Shown: piece by piece, positions 41,241-53,456 of the stretch | Numbering within the stretch: the stretch's first letter is position 1 | How the letters are laid out: each line of letters begins with the position of its first letter | Assembly: GCA_017163975.1 (NCBI GenBank) | Contig: JAFFSR010000395.1 | Coordinates: 1,310,001-1,374,000, forward strand | Reading direction: 5' to 3' | DNA: 64,000 nt | From: Anastatus disparis | Lineage: Eukaryota > Arthropoda > Insecta > Hymenoptera > Eupelmidae | Notes under the pieces: generated by a model | Database searches by the model: none | What the model saw: only the letters and a program-made list of their open reading frames with translations | Told to the model about the DNA's origin: nothing | Program-made: the position numbers and the translations under genes

Positions 41241-44200
41241 TTAAAAATTACAGTTAAGGATTCTATCTGTTAAGTTTTTATGTAACTCAAACGCAAGAGG
41301 TTTAGTAAATATGTCAGCTATTTGATCTTTAGATCGCACCCATTCAATTTTAATCAGATTTAATTTTACACATTCTTTAATATGATGTTCACGCGCCTCA
41401 ATCATATGACGTAATTTATTACCCCCGTTTGTTTGAGCACACGCGCCTGCAGCCTTATTGTCACACCATAGCGTCATGGGAATAAGCGGTTTATTTATCA
41501 AGCGTTTTAACGAGTTGTAAATAGACAACATTTCCTGACTAGCCTCGCTCATTGCCACATATTCTGCCTGACACGTCGAAAGTGCAACATATGATTGCTT
41601 ATGTGTTCGCCAGGCTATCGAATCATCAAATAACTTTATGACAAATCCGCATGTGGTCAATGACCCTTTACAATCAGCAAAGCTCGCATCTGAATAGGCT
41701 TGAAGTTCACTGCCTGCTCCTCTGTAAATAAGACCAAGTGATTTTGTACCATTTAGGTATCTGAATACCTTTTTCACCATTTTCCAATCATCTACTGTTG
41801 GGTTCAGTTGATGTCTGCTAAGCACGTTTACTGCGTAACAAATATCTGGTCTAGTCGCACCTGCCAGATACAGTAAACTACCCACAGCTTCTCTATATGG
41901 TACATTTTGTTCACCTTCTGTGTCTTCCAACTGTACTTCATTACAATCCTCTTCTCTTTCACGTCTTTGCCTATTAGTTACCTGACTGGTATTCATAGGT
42001 GTTCTTTGTGGTTGTGATTGATGAAATCCAAATCTGGCGAGAATTTTAGCTGTGTAATTTTCTTGTGATAACTCTATAATTTTATTTCTCCTATCGCGCC
42101 TTAACGTTATACCAAGAAACTCTTTTGGTTCACCCATTATTTTCATTTCAAATTTTGAACTTAGTTTAGATTGTACTTCTCTTAATTTCTCTGAGTTATT
42201 ACTCACCAGCAGGATGTCATCTACGTACAACAACATTATTAATAATTTGTTATTATCTCGCCATAAGAATAGACATGGATCTAGATCAGAATTTTGTAAA
42301 CCCATACTCAAAGCTGTTTCAGTAAACTTATCATTCCATCGTTTTGGACTAATACGTAAACCATAGAGCGCCTTTTGTAGTTTACATACTTTATTCGTCA
42401 TACCAACATTGTTCGCACCTTCTGGTATTACCATGTATATGTCCTCATCTATTTCTCCATTTAGAAATGCAGTTTTCACATCTAGCTGACTCATATCTAA
42501 ATCATATTTATTTGCAATAGCTATGATCGCACGCACCAAGGTTAGTCTTGTTACAGGAGCATATGTTTCACGTAATTCGTAGCAATTACTGTCCTTAAAA
42601 CCCCGAATAACTAATCGAGCTTTATACTTTACGCTTCCATCTGACTCAACTTTCCGCTTAAATACCCATCGAGAATCAATAATATTGGCTTTAGAACCAT
42701 CTTTATTGTTTGATGGACGATCTACGATTTTCCACACCTGATTCTTGCTCATGGAGTCCAACTCATCTTTTATTGCTGCTTGCCATTGTTTACTGTCCTT
42801 GGTTCTCATAGCTTCTTTATAACTTATTGGATCGCTGTTTGATTCAGCCAATAAGGCGTGATAAATCGCATCAGTTTTGTTATTCATGCTTGATTCCTTT
42901 TCACAGGAAAACTGAACTTGATCGTAGTCAGTCTCTACATCATTATCGAGTTTTACATTCGTAAAGCTTGTATCATTTACAGGTTTACTTGCTTGAATTT
43001 CAGCATTGTTTTTACGAGGTCTACCGCGTCTTTTAGGTTTCAACTCTCCCTCTGTTTTTAATGATTCATTCAATTTAAGTTCTTCATCCTTCCTAAAAGA
43101 TACGAACCATTCGCGCCTATCAATTTCCGTATAGTCTAACGCATGATCTTTAATTTTGTCCTTTCCATATAGATCACCATATACTAGTTTTTCATTGAAT
43201 CTCGCATCCCTGCTCTCATAAAATTTCCCTTCTTCAGGTTTGAGAAATTGATATCCTGTAGGTGTATATCCTACCAGAATAACACGCCTGCCTTCAGCTC
43301 TAAATTTCGGACCTGTTTTCCTTTGAACTTTGATATAGGCAACACAACCAAATCTTTTCAACTGATTAATGTTGAATTTATGATGAGGAGCAAATTTCTC
43401 CAACGGAATCATCATATTATTTGATTTATGTGGGGTGCGATTGTATGCATAGACAGCAGCAGACAATGCTATATCCCACATGTTTTCAGGTAATTTCGCA
43501 TCGTACATGTATGTTCTTACTTTCCTTTGAATTGTTTGATTAAAACGCTCTGACACACCGTTATGTTCTGGGGTATCAGGACATGCTAATTGCAATTCCG
43601 CGCCTAGATTGCTTAACACTTCCTGAGTATATCCACCAGTGTATTCTGTTCCTTGGTCAGTGCGCAAATAGCACACCTTTGCATCACACCTTAGTAAGTT
43701 TCGAGCGCTTCTAACAAACAATTCTAAGCAGTGTCCAGTTTCATGTTTATTCTTCATAGGATATGCAAGTGCTAATCGAGAATAATCATCTATAAAGACT
43801 GATATAAACCTATAGCCACTTGGATGTGATGCTGGGGATATCGGACCCATCAGATCCGAGTGAATTATTTGTAAAGGAGCTGTAGCACGAGTTCGTGTGT
43901 GTTTAAAAGGCAATCTGTTAAAGTTAGCTATTTTGCATACTTCACAATCTAGAATCGCATCATCAAAAATCGCGTCATTCAATTCTTTATTATCAGGAAA
44001 TCTAGTCTGTAACGATTTTAAATAAGCAATGGATGCATGTCCATATCTTACATGCCATAATAAGGCTTTATTATTGTCATAAAATCTTTTATATTTATTA
44101 GTGAATGGAGACACGTCGTCTGCAATCTCTGTAACAGGTAGTTCATCTAAATTATGAAAATCTCTATTCCAAATTGTAACGTCAAAATTTGATGTTTCTT

Positions 44201-44855
44201 TAATATTAAACTTATCCTTTTTATTATTTTTGTCAAAATTTTCATTGTCAAGTTGTGAAGGCATACCTGAGTCAGAGTTCGCATCTGACTTCTCTCCATT
44301 CATGAACGCGTCTTTAGATGATTTCTCCGATATATTCAGCATTAAATTATCTTTGTTTGTTTTGGCTGAAACGCTACGGGTTACAATTCTATTAACTTCC
44401 GATTGAAGTTCTGTTAAATTCGCTAAAACAAGTCTATTAGATATATCATTTTGTTTATCGCGCCTAAAGTCATTATTATTAATTTCTAACTCAATGACCC
44501 AATATGGTTTTCGATACACGCCTGACAATAAAGTCTCTTCAGATAATGGGTCGAAAATATCAATTTGTTTATTGTCTAAATAAATCGCTAAACCCTGTTC
44601 TGCAAATCTGCGTAAGGATAATAAATTTTCTTTTAAATCTTGTGCTAAAATTACTTTATGTAAGTCGAGGGTTTTACCATTATCTAAAGTTACACCTATG
44701 TCTCCCACTCCCTCCGTTTTTAAATTCGCTGAGTCATTTTTATTTGCACATTTGATTACGCACCGATCTGTTTCATCTAGCGATTTAAATACTATTCTAG
44801 AATTTGTAAAATGCTCAGTCGCGCCTGAATCTGCCAAAAAATCCGATCTAACCAA
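41241..44855 (-). CDS. Copia Pol polyprotein (PR-IN-RT-RNaseH)
   Basis: A 1204-residue unbroken frame. The protease active site DSGATEHF lies near residue 9. The integrase zinc finger is HVRYGHAS...CEVC (about 265-310), followed by the DDE core with [18 protein letters not shown] and [10 protein letters not shown]. The reverse transcriptase runs from [12 protein letters not shown] (about 690), through [11 protein letters not shown] to YVDDILLVS. RNase H carries [13 protein letters not shown] and [13 protein letters not shown]. The end [11 protein letters not shown] is typical of Copia. The pol frame is open upstream to about 44933, overlapping the gag end in the -1 register at an A5 run (44934-44938 on the plus strand as T5), so frameshifting may link gag to pol; most Copia elements use one frame. 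Confidence 0.96.
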   Translation of the reverse strand: MVRSDFLADSGATEHFTNSRIVFKSLDETDRCVIKCANKNDSANLKTEGVGDIGVTLDNGKTLDLHKVILAQDLKENLLSLRRFAEQGLAIYLDNKQIDIFDPLSEETLLSGVYRKPYWVIELEINNNDFRRDKQNDISNRLVLANLTELQSEVNRIVTRSVSAKTNKDNLMLNISEKSSKDAFMNGEKSDANSDSGMPSQLDNENFDKNNKKDKFNIKETSNFDVTIWNRDFHNLDELPVTEIADDVSPFTNKYKRFYDNNKALLWHVRYGHASIAYLKSLQTRFPDNKELNDAIFDDAILDCEVCKIANFNRLPFKHTRTRATAPLQIIHSDLMGPISPASHPSGYRFISVFIDDYSRLALAYPMKNKHETGHCLELFVRSARNLLRCDAKVCYLRTDQGTEYTGGYTQEVLSNLGAELQLACPDTPEHNGVSERFNQTIQRKVRTYMYDAKLPENMWDIALSAAVYAYNRTPHKSNNMMIPLEKFAPHHKFNINQLKRFGCVAYIKVQRKTGPKFRAEGRRVILVGYTPTGYQFLKPEEGKFYESRDARFNEKLVYGDLYGKDKIKDHALDYTEIDRREWFVSFRKDEELKLNESLKTEGELKPKRRGRPRKNNAEIQASKPVNDTSFTNVKLDNDVETDYDQVQFSCEKESSMNNKTDAIYHALLAESNSDPISYKEAMRTKDSKQWQAAIKDELDSMSKNQVWKIVDRPSNNKDGSKANIIDSRWVFKRKVESDGSVKYKARLVIRGFKDSNCYELRETYAPVTRLTLVRAIIAIANKYDLDMSQLDVKTAFLNGEIDEDIYMVIPEGANNVGMTNKVCKLQKALYGLRISPKRWNDKFTETALSMGLQNSDLDPCLFLWRDNNKLLIMLLYVDDILLVSNNSEKLREVQSKLSSKFEMKIMGEPKEFLGITLRRDRRNKIIELSQENYTAKILARFGFHQSQPQRTPMNTSQVTNRQRREREEDCNEVQLEDTEGEQNVPYREAVGSLLYLAGATRPDICYAVNVLSRHQLNPTVDDWKMVKKVFRYLNGTKSLGLIYRGAGSELQAYSDASFADCKGSLTTCGFVIKLFDDSIAWRTHKQSYVALSTCQAEYVAMSEASQEMLSIYNSLKRLINKPLIPMTLWCDNKAAGACAQTNGGNKLRHMIEAREHHIKECVKLNLIKIEWVRSKDQIADIFTKPLAFELHKNLTDRILNCNF

Positions 44856-44920
44856 ATCAGTATCAATGAAATTCGATGTTGTGTGTAACGCGGTTTCAAT
44901 ACAATTTTCTTTTCTTAAAT

Positions 44921-45930
44921 TTATGATCTCACCTTTTTACTGGAGTTCGTTGAGTTTCCTGCGTTGTTTAGGTCGGGTTGCTTGGCGTTGTTTTTGTGGT
45001 TATTGTTTTTGGAGTTATTCTTTAGTTTGTTTGGAAATTTGCTACGCTTGGCGATAGTCGCATCGTTATCGCTGTTTATTTTTCTTTTCGCACCCGTAAA
45101 ATTATTTTTACTATTGTTAACCATGTTAGTGCCCCGAATAGCAACATTTTTTGTATACCTGTTATCACGCTGGAAACCACGCCCACGTCCTCTGGGACCT
45201 CGTGGCAGTGTCGGACAATCACGAGATTTATGATTGCCAAAGGTGTTGCACCTATAGCACAAAAAACCTCTTCCCACATTCGGGCAATTTTTGCTAATGT
45301 GCCCATATGCTTGGCACTCATAGCATCGTACCACCTCAGCTGCTGCTAAATTAGCAGCTCGTGGCCCACCTGCGTCCAGATTCACACCTGCAGCTTGATT
45401 TTTCTCAGCTTCGTCCTGCATAACAATAGATTTCAATTCATCAAATGACGTGCTTTTACCTTTGGTATTTTTATTTATAAATTCTATTGTTTGTATAGAA
45501 GGCACAGAAATCATAACTGCATTATAAAATGCAGCTCTTTTTTCCTCTTCTGTGAGAGGAATCGCGCCAGGAGCATTTTCATAATTTCTGATAGTATCGT
45601 CAAATCTTTCACAAAATTCTGCAGCAGTTGTTTTGCCAATTATGTAACGCATGTTATACAATTGCTTACGCACCGCATGAGACGTGACGTTAACCTCACA
45701 TCTCTTAACTTCTCTAAGTTTCTTTAGAATTTCAATTGGATCTTTTAAATGCATTACTTTACTGTGATATGCTTGATCTAAGTGATTAATTAACACGTCT
45801 CTAACTTTAAATTTTTGTTCAGCAAGAATTTCATCACTAATATCATTTTTACTTAAATTGGGTTCAATTACATGTAACAAATTTCGCGATTTTAATTCTG
45901 AAGATAGAAAGTCATAAAAAGTTCAAATTT
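44921..45930 (-). CDS. Copia Gag, C-terminal part with two zinc knuckles
   Basis: 319 residues from 45880, and open a little further upstream ([17 protein letters not shown]). It contains the UBN2-type Gag core ([39 protein letters not shown]) and two CX2CX4HX4C knuckles, [14 protein letters not shown] and [15 protein letters not shown], then an Arg/Gly stretch and a Lys/Asn-rich end. It binds the element RNA and forms particles. The preceding exon (45892-46775) reaches it only by a -1 change at an A5/T5 run (45917-45921), either a one-base deletion, an assembly error or recoding. Confidence 0.88.
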
Positions 45931-46775
45931 AATATTATTCGTTAATTTATAGTCACGTTTCACACCTGCGCCTTTATCAAATAATTCAAGTTTAAAAACT
46001 TCATGAATTTGACTTTTAACAGAATCAATCTGACCTGAAGGATCAGTATTTTTATTTTTTGAGTCTACATACTCTTTTATTAAACTAATGATCTCATTCT
46101 GAGAAAGATTTGACGCGCTATCTATATTAGCTGAATTTGTTTTACTAGATCCATTTCTCACCTCAGAACTAGTCTCAGCTTCCATACTTTCAAGTCTTTT
46201 AACTACGTCGTTTACTCGAGTTATTTGTAGGGCGTAGTCTTCTCTAACGGTTTGCATCAGATTTGTGAATTTCTGATGCTGCTCCTTCCTTTCTTTTCTG
46301 CTTGTTTCCATCTCCTTTTTGACTACTTTTAAAACTTCGTCAAGAGTACCACACATCTTTGACACCGTTTCCTTTAACTCATCTACCGTCTTTTCGCACC
46401 TTTCCATTCGCTCCTTAACTGCAAAATCATTAGGTAGATTAATAAATTTGTTTAACCAGTTGTTGCTATTACTAAGTGGCACGTTATTTTCAGTGGGGTT
46501 AGTATTGTTAAATATTTTTACACTTTTAATTTGAGGTAAGTTTTTACCTTGTTTAAGCGCATCAACTGTCTCATTTTGCTCATCTTTTTCCGCACCGTTT
46601 AAGTTATCCGCGCCTGAATTCGCATCTTGGGGATTTCCAACCGCATCTTCATTCCCATCAGTTTCATTTGTCTTCTCCTGAGCCCTCATTAAGACCATCT
46701 GAACTCCTTTGCTTGCACATTCTTCACTCCATTTTAGCAAGCTCTCCCAATGTGCTTCACCCAGCATTCGTTTTT
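45892..46775 (-). CDS. Copia Gag, exon 3 (coiled-coil N-terminal part)
   Basis: It encodes 291 residues from MLGEAHWESLLKWSEECASK plus three upstream codons when spliced. Features: acidic/Asn-rich linker, coiled-coil stretch (RMERCEKTVDELKETVSKMC, LDEVLKVVKKEMETSRKERK) and a helical end. The 5' edge at 46775 is a clean splice acceptor: TACTAAC branch point 10 nt upstream of the AG, then exon. It joins exon 2 (47290-47433) in frame. A start at 46767 without splicing is possible but would ignore the acceptor. The last residues ([10 protein letters not shown]) are out of register with the next frame. Confidence 0.82.
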
Positions 46776-47289
46776 CTGTAATTGTTAGTATATGTTAATA
46801 GAACTCTATTTGGTATGAGTGCTAACTGAGGTACTCATATCTTTAAGATAGTTAACTGAACACAAGTATACTACCCAAAAGATGAGCAGTTGTATGATGA
46901 ACCGAACAACAAGCTCTATCACACAAAAGCTCAAACTGATCCAGGATCGAAATACCGAACAACAAGTATACAACCCTAAATCAGTTTGGAATTCACTTAT
47001 ATATTTCATATAAAAGTTATTTACATTAATTATTTCACTCAATTTATTAAAAAATTGGATTGTAATACATCAAAGGTGAACAAACGAGCTAGCATGTTTG
47101 CTCATACCTTGTGATGTAAAGAAATAATTTTGAATTGACTAGTCAAAAATAAACATAAAATCAAATTGTATATAAGTACTTATATCGCGCCATCTATCCA
47201 TACACTCCATCAAAATTATGCGCGCCGAAACTAAAATTTAATTCACAATTTAAACACATCATTTCATTTAAGGATATGCTTGAACTTAC

Positions 47290-47433
47290 CGGAGTAATAT
47301 TTATGACCTTTGTCAGAGGTTATGGTGAGTTTGTCCTCAGTTATCAATAACTCAAGGCTCTCGCCAACTTGTAAAAGATCCAGCTTGAAGGCCTCTGTAA
47401 GGTACGCAATTACTCCTTCCAAGCCTATGTCAG
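47290..47433 (-). CDS. Copia Gag exon 2
   Basis: 144 nt encoding DIGLEGVIAYLTEAFKLDLL, QVGESLELLITEDKLTITSD and KGHKYYS. Acceptor TTTTCAG and donor GTAAGT are both strong. It is phase 1 at both ends and shows protein-like composition flanked by non-coding AT-rich DNA. Intron 2 (47289-46776) is 514 nt. It joins exon 3 as ...YYS-E-KRMLGEAH. Confidence 0.78.
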
Positions 47434-48156
47434 CTGAAAACATTTTATTATGAGACCATTATCAAATATGTTATATATATACTTTGATAATTCGCGCTAT
47501 AGAAATTTAAAGCATTTATTTAATTTCTTATCATTTTCATTTTATTTTTCTTTATTTATGTATAAAAATCCGTCAGAGAAAACGAACAGTTACAACAAAC
47601 AATAAAAAGAATATATACATGTATATCTATGCACACTCGCGCCATTGTTTAGAAAAAAAATACATTCGGTCATTTATGCTTAGAGAGAAAGAGGTGGACA
47701 GCGAGAGAGCAAACGAGAGTCATGTGCCATCTCTCTCGCACCAGCGCGCCACACTACCATTGCCGTGCTATCTTCTCTCCTTCTCTCTCTCTCTCTCTGC
47801 AAGCATACCCGATGCGAACCGGCCGGCTAATTCTCGGAACTACGCAACACGCCATGCTTGTTGAAAAAGAAAAGAGCCGCACCTATATCTTTCCGCGAAC
47901 CTTAGAACAAATGAATAACGTACATTTTGATATAAGATTTATTGTCGTAAACTTTTCATAATTTTAATATATTCATATTTAATGATTTTTCTTAATACAA
48001 AGCAAGGTATACACTTAACGCGCTATTCTCTTTGAGAGAAAGAACCCAGCCTAACGCGCCGACTTTATCCCATTCTATTAAAAACTTTTCTTCTTCTTTT
48101 GTATTTTTTTTCGATAAATAGGAATAACGATATCTTCCGAATATATGGTTACTTAC

Positions 48157-48268
48157 ATGTAGCTTCAATCCTACTTATCTCATTTTCACCTGTACACACT
48201 ACATCACCAGAATTGCCGCCATCCGCGCCTTCAATCATGGCTTCTTTTTCGTTATGGATATCTTCCAT
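48157..48268 (-). CDS. Copia Gag exon 1 with start codon
   Basis: 112 nt from ATG at 48268: MEDIHNEKEAMIEGADGGNS, then GDVVCTGENEISRIEAT and one spare base before donor GTAAGT. Intron 1 (48156-47434) is 723 nt. It lies 185 bases downstream of the 5' LTR. Exons 1 and 2 plus the 5' edge of exon 3 add 88 residues before MLGEAH. A full-length genomic RNA would retain the introns, so splicing would separate Gag mRNA from genomic RNA. That is inference. Confidence 0.75.
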
Positions 48269-48436
48269 TGCAGAAAAGGGTAAAGATAAAAAAACCCAAT
48301 GTAAAAAAAACGCTGGAGACAACACGCACCAAAAGTTTCACTCTTTCACTAAACTTTTTATTACAAAAAATTAAAAGCGTCTAATCAGAGTTAGAGAAAA
48401 AAAACGCGCGCAGTGAGAAGCGTATAAGCACCACAC

Positions 48437-48452
48437 GCCTGGGCCTATAACC
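48437..48452 (-). promoter_or_regulatory. Copia primer binding site, tRNA-iMet internal
   Basis: Right after the 5' LTR the minus strand reads GGTTATAGGCCCAGGC. It matches, with one mismatch in the first 14 bases, the complement of the anticodon-stem region of initiator tRNA-Met (GGTTATGGGCCCAG). Drosophila copia is known to prime from such an internal tRNA-iMet fragment. Confidence 0.75.
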
Positions 48453-48706
48453 TGTTAGAAAAGCTAAAGTATAATATACAAAAGGTGTAGTCAATTATAA
48501 ACACTGATTGACTATAAAAAGGAACTTTATTCAAGTATAAACGTTAAACGCTTAAACACGCCTAGCTACAGTAAGTCTAATAAAGACGTCCGTGCAACAA
48601 CGAGTAGAAGAGCAGAGTGAGTCGCGACAAGCGACGTAACTCTGAGTAGTATAAAAAGGTAGAGGGGATGAAGTCTCCTATAGGTGGCAGCCGCATATAT
48701 TTTACA
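48453..48706 (-). repeat. 5' LTR of Copia element
   Basis: 254 bp, identical to 40916-41169. The internal TATAAAAAGG (plus strand, about 48650 and 48513) is not in the element's direction; on the minus strand I see no clear TATA. Confidence 0.95.
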
Positions 48707-48711
48707 TAAAT

Positions 48712-48985
48712 ATATTTCAGGAATCCTTTTTGAAATTTTTATAATATGTTTCTTAAAACGTTTTTAGAGTAATAAATAAAACATTTGATATATTTCTAAA
48801 ACGTTTCTGAAATACTTCAATAAAATATATCTTGAAATATTTCTGAAATGTTTCTGAAAAGTTTGTGAAATGTTTCTTATAAACATTTTATAAAATGTTT
48901 TTACATGTGATGTTAGAAGACATATCTTCGTTTCAGAAACATTTCAAGAAAGGTTTCTGAAATGTTTCTGAAACATTTTATGCTG
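48712..48985. repeat. Continuation of the TTTCACGAAATG repeat array
   Basis: Same type of repeat as 39480-40915, split by the Copia insertion. It ends near CATTTTATGCTGTGTGGG. Confidence 0.55.
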
Positions 48986-49798
48986 TGTGGGTAGTTAATC
49001 TCCAGACATTAATTGAAATTAATAATAATGATTACTTGTTAGTATATCACTCTAATAGACAAAGATTATAATGAACAATACAAACTTTATAGGTTATAAT
49101 TCACGTCAAAAACAAATTTTGTATTAATATAAAACAATGAGATATTAGTATTGTTTAATATTAATTGTAGTTACACTCATATAAAATATCAATTAATTAA
49201 GAACTAAGGTAGCAGGCCCAAATTTAAGCCTGAAATAAAAATTAAATTTAAATGTGATAATGATTTTTTTATAATAATATTATTTAAAAAAAGTTTTTTT
49301 GCTTCAGGTGTATAAAATACAAAACTTCGACCCGTGAATAATTTTGAGTAATCTCATCAAATGATTGAAATCCTTTTCTTCATTCGAACACTTGATTTTA
49401 GTGGTCACTGCTAGCTTTCTTAGCCAATTTTCAACGAATTGACTTTAAAATTTCTAGCAATCTTAAATTTATATATATCCACACAATACTTTTATTAAAA
49501 AAAAAATTTTAAGTTTAGTTTCAAAATTTTTAAATATTGGAGACAATAGATATTTTTGTGAATTTTATGTATTTAATTTGTTTCAACATTTACTAAAACT
49601 TATCTTATCAAAATTCCATTACTGTCATTTTGTGAAGATGTGCAAATAGAAGATCTCTGCAAATTTTGAAGTCAATCTATTGAAAATTAACTGAAAAAGC
49701 TTACGACAACGACCAAATTGAAAAATTTAAGTTTTTGACTAACCAGGATAAAGGATTTTAAGCATCGGATGGGATATTTTAAAATTATTCATAGACTG
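48986..49798. other. AT-rich spacer, nothing recognised
   Basis: No gene, tRNA or clear repeat is visible on either strand. Confidence 0.5.
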
Positions 49799-50139
49799 CC
49801 CTATTGAAAAATCTCAGATGAGATCTCAGATGGGATCTCACGCCAAAATCTCATCTGCCGAAAAAATAAAGTCCCATTAGATAAATTTTTTCTAAGTTTG
49901 TCAAATCAAAAATTTACTATGGAAAATATATATTTTTTAATTTTATACTATTCTTAGTAAGTACAAATAGCACTGCCGTTTGATTAAAAAAAACATCTTG
50001 TTGTTACTTTTGTAGTGATACTATATTCATGTATTATAATATATTATAGTAATAAAGTATAGTTTCTTATATTATTTTCGCACTACTATATTCGGAGAAT
50101 ATATTAATCATAATGTTTACAATACTATACTCTCTAAAT

Positions 50140-50650
50140 ATAATCCAGTGGAATTCCAATAAAGTTTAATGATATTTTCACTGAATAGGTGAGTGAAAAT
50201 CGCTTCACCAGAGTTCAGTGAAATTTCGCTGAACGAAATAGTGAAATATTTACTATTTGGATTTCAGTGAAAATATCGCTGTAATTTCTGTGAAATAATT
50301 ACAGGATAAAAGAATGATAGACCAAGGAAAAATTAGTTTCTTTTTTTTAAGTAAAATACAATATTTTAATAATACTTATTTAAAGTATTCATTTTTACAA
50401 TAATTTAAGACTCATTAACATAGTACAAATTATTTAAGTGTTTAATTAATATCAGCAATTTAAATGTTTTAAAAATTATTAATATTAATTCAATACTAAC
50501 GAAAAAATTTTAAACGATTATTTTTAAAACTTATGTATGGATCTCAAATTATTATAATAATTAATACTTTGAATAAATATTATTTAAATATTGTATTATA
50601 CTTAAAAAAACTAATTTCCCCTGAATTTTTCTTTTTTTGCACGCGATAGC
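50140..50650. other. AT-rich spacer with small TTTCACTGAA dyads
   Basis: Around 50180-50290 there are inverted words (TTTTCACTGAA and TTCAGTGAAAA). The rest is AT-rich with no gene. Confidence 0.4.
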
Positions 50651-50658
50651 GTCTTAAA

Positions 50659-50673
50659 TCTCTCTCTCTCTCC

Positions 50674-50730
<57 letters not shown>

Positions 50731-50744
50731 TCTCCCTCTCTCCC

Positions 50745-50793
<49 letters not shown>

Positions 50794-50794
50794 C

Positions 50795-50838
<44 letters not shown>

Positions 50839-50851
50839 CTCTCTCTCTCTC
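50659..50851. repeat. (CT)n/(GA)n microsatellite
   Basis: About 190 bp of CT units with CCCT interruptions. It truncates the BEL/Pao reading frame on the minus strand, giving an artificial Arg/Glu repeat if translated. Confidence 0.95.
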
Positions 50852-50865
50852 GTTATCATAATCGT

Positions 50866-53060
50866 TATAAAAATCCTGGGCTCTTAATTTCTTAGCAGTA
50901 GCTTGTAACCGTCGAAAAGCCATCTCTTTATTACTTGGTAACATAGTATGATCTAGCAACCAAGGCAACATAACCTCATAACGACCTTGGTTGTCAACTT
51001 TGACAGTTTTTAGAAAATTTTCTTGCATTTCAAAATCATGTTCTTGTTGTGACTGAACCTCAATTGGATCACGGATTCCTAAAATTTCTAGTGACGATAA
51101 ATCTGCAACGACATCATTTTTTAAAAATAAAGCCATAGCAGTCATAGCAGCATTCGCTCTTCGGGAATTTTTCCCATGACGATCCAACCTAAATGCGTTC
51201 ATAGCAACCAAACTGCCGCATTCAAGAACGTGTAATCGATTCATATGTAACTTGCCTGCAACGTCAGCACCAATAAGAACAGAAATCGACTCATTAGTAT
51301 TATGAGTATCACTCACATCGATATTTAATTTTTTAAGTTCGTGAACCCACTCTCCATCTTTTATCAGCGGTACCTTTTCACAAATAACGGCTTGATCTAA
51401 TGCGACAAAATTACAGCGATAACTGTCATCAAGACTGCTTAAACGAATACGATATTTCTTGTGTCGCACTGCATCTGACTCTTGCCCGCCGAAGAGAGAG
51501 TGCGCCATCGTCTGCTCAGCAATGGCTTCATAGCCTAAGAAACTCACAGCTTCTTTAATAATATAGGACTTTTGCAATCCAGAATCTATTATAGCGCTCA
51601 AGCGCATTTCTTTTTCCCCGTTTCGTAATTTTACGCACAACGTTTGCATTAAAATTTCTGGATCGTTAGAAATATTTGCTAAATTGCAATCAGCATTATT
51701 CTTATCAACTTCTTTGCTTTATTTTCTACATCACTTTAAGAGTCGTTTTTTTTTCTAAGTTCGGACACATCAAAAGAACGTGGCGCTGCGAACACCAGTT
51801 GCAATTCACTTTAACGTGACACTATTTAAGCGTATGTCCGATTTTAAGGCAATTAAAACGCGCCCGCTTTTTTCTTGCGCAATCTTGTCTTTCCGAAAGA
51901 CTCATTTTCTTAGCAGCTCCACAATTTGCGCTTTCATGATTGTTGGCCGTACAAAATATACATATAAAATCTTTTTCCTTTGTAGTCAACAAACCTATTG
52001 CGCTCGGTGTATCTTTCGAATCAGAACGTAATTTCGGCTTACGGTATTTTTCCCTGTTAGAATTATCGGTTTTCAAATCAAATCGTCTTACTGCCATGGA
52101 AATACGTAACTCGTTTTGCACCTCTCCTTCTAAAAAGTTTATTAGTTGAGACAACTGATCTTGACACTGAGTAGCTGAATTTTCTCTGCTTTGTGCTGTA
52201 GCACCGTGTACCGCGCATCGCTGCCATGCGCGCAACACCTCCTCAGGTAAGGAAGATTCGACAAGCGGGAACGACATTGCCGCGCACTTATCTGTCTTTA
52301 CTCCCAACGACTCGAGCGTCCTAAAATGTGACTCTATTTTATCGTATAAACTCGTGAGAGGGAGAGTTTTATTTGATTTTAAAGCATTCTGCAAAATGAG
52401 TTGCAAAAGCTCGCGCACATATACTTCTATTTGTAAATCTTCACGGCCAAATCTATTCTTTAAACTATTTATCGCCTTGCTACAATTTTCAGCCGTAGGC
52501 AGATAGCTTTTAACCAAATCTGATGCACGAGAGTCAGGGACCATGGCCTAAATAAGATATTGGAATTTATCCTCTTTAGCTATGTTTACATCTTCATCAA
52601 TATTTTTGAATAAACTCCAAAACTGTAACCACTCTTTCACATCACCTCTAAATTTTGCCAGTTCGATTCTTGGTAATTTGAAAGTCTTCTTATTGTCTCC
52701 ATTTACGCTAAGCAAAGTCGGCGGAGGCACTTCAGTTTCACAAAATTCATTTACTTGTAACTTAATGGCAATAAACTTGCTCGAATATTTATCCATTTCT
52801 TCGTACTTTTTTTGGATAACGGCCTCCGCCGTGCTGTCTAAATTGAACAGTACATTCATATATGCTTGTGAGCTGGCAACAAGCTTTTGCCTTTTTTCCT
52901 CAAGTAACTGAAAAGCAACAAGAACCTCTCTCCTAGCTGGAGGCTCTACTCTTGCAGCAAGCAACGCTGATAATGCATTCAGAGCTCTGGTAACTGCGGT
53001 GCGGTGAGCGGCTCTTGCTTTTTTTCCATTCTCATAAGCGACACAGAAACACTGAAATTC
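50866..53060 (-). pseudogene. BEL/Pao retrotransposon gag-protease remnant
   Basis: The frame runs from about 53060 (ENGKKARAAHRTAVTRALNA) through a DUF1759-type Gag (LPRIELAKFRGDVKEWLQFW, SLPEEVLRAW) and zinc knuckles (ICIFCTANNHESANC) to a DUF1758-type aspartic protease with DSGLQKSYIIKEAV. Breaks: in-frame TAG at 52548-52550 and at 51822-51824 (both probably from CAG) and a frameshift near 51650-51820. After FRRLQATAKKLRAQDFYNDY the sequence runs into a CT microsatellite; reverse transcriptase and integrase are missing. The Gag-protease order and DUF1759/1758 pairing are characteristic of BEL/Pao. Confidence 0.85.
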
Positions 53061-53090
53061 TCAAATCAACACTAAAATCCTCGTCCTATC

Positions 53091-53102
53091 ACGTGGTCGC
53101 CA
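53091..53102 (-). promoter_or_regulatory. BEL/Pao primer binding site
   Basis: The minus strand reads TGGCGACCACGT right after LTR-like sequence and about 30 bases before the gag region. TGGCGACC is a common primer-site start in LTR elements. The LTR itself (about 53103-53455) is truncated by the minisatellite. Confidence 0.6.
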
Positions 53103-53456
53103 AATGTTTCATTAAAATAAGAACAGGTAAAATAATTTAAGAGTCAGAACATAAATAAATAATTGCTTGATGTTATTAAGAAAAATAATTTATTTTAATT
53201 AACAATCTAATGAAAAGAAATGAAAAAAAAGGCGGTGGATGTACAAAAATCTCTCGTGATTCGCTAATGTAACAAATACAACCTTTCGTTACATAGTCAC
53301 GAGTTCAACTGACTTGCTTCTCGCTAGTCTGCAGAGTCTTTACGCAATGTCTCTTTCCGAGAATTTTTCTAACCAAATCTACATTTCGGCAAAACAAAAA
53401 ACCAGTAGCAATAAATTTTTTTTTTTTTAAATAAGTACGTTTGCATATTCTTACAA

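Larger units (their letters stand above)
40916..48706 (-). mobile_element. Young Ty1/Copia retrotransposon, 7.8 kb
   Basis: Flanked by TAAAT at 40911-40915 and 48707-48711. The two 254-bp LTRs (40916-41169 and 48453-48706) appear identical, beginning TGTTAGAAAAG and ending TTTTACA. The order on the minus strand is LTR, primer site, spliced gag, pol, polypurine tract, LTR. The PR-IN-RT-RNaseH order identifies Copia. The intact pol frame and identical LTRs indicate recent insertion. It interrupts the TTTCACGAAATG repeat array. Confidence 0.96.

Noticed and set aside
48099..48374. Plus-strand 91-residue frame in the Copia leader
   Set aside because: It overlaps the proposed gag exon 1 on the other strand, and no domain or promoter supports it.
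50611..50859. Arg/Glu repeat protein on the minus strand
   Set aside because: It is the translation of a GA microsatellite that cuts the BEL/Pao frame.
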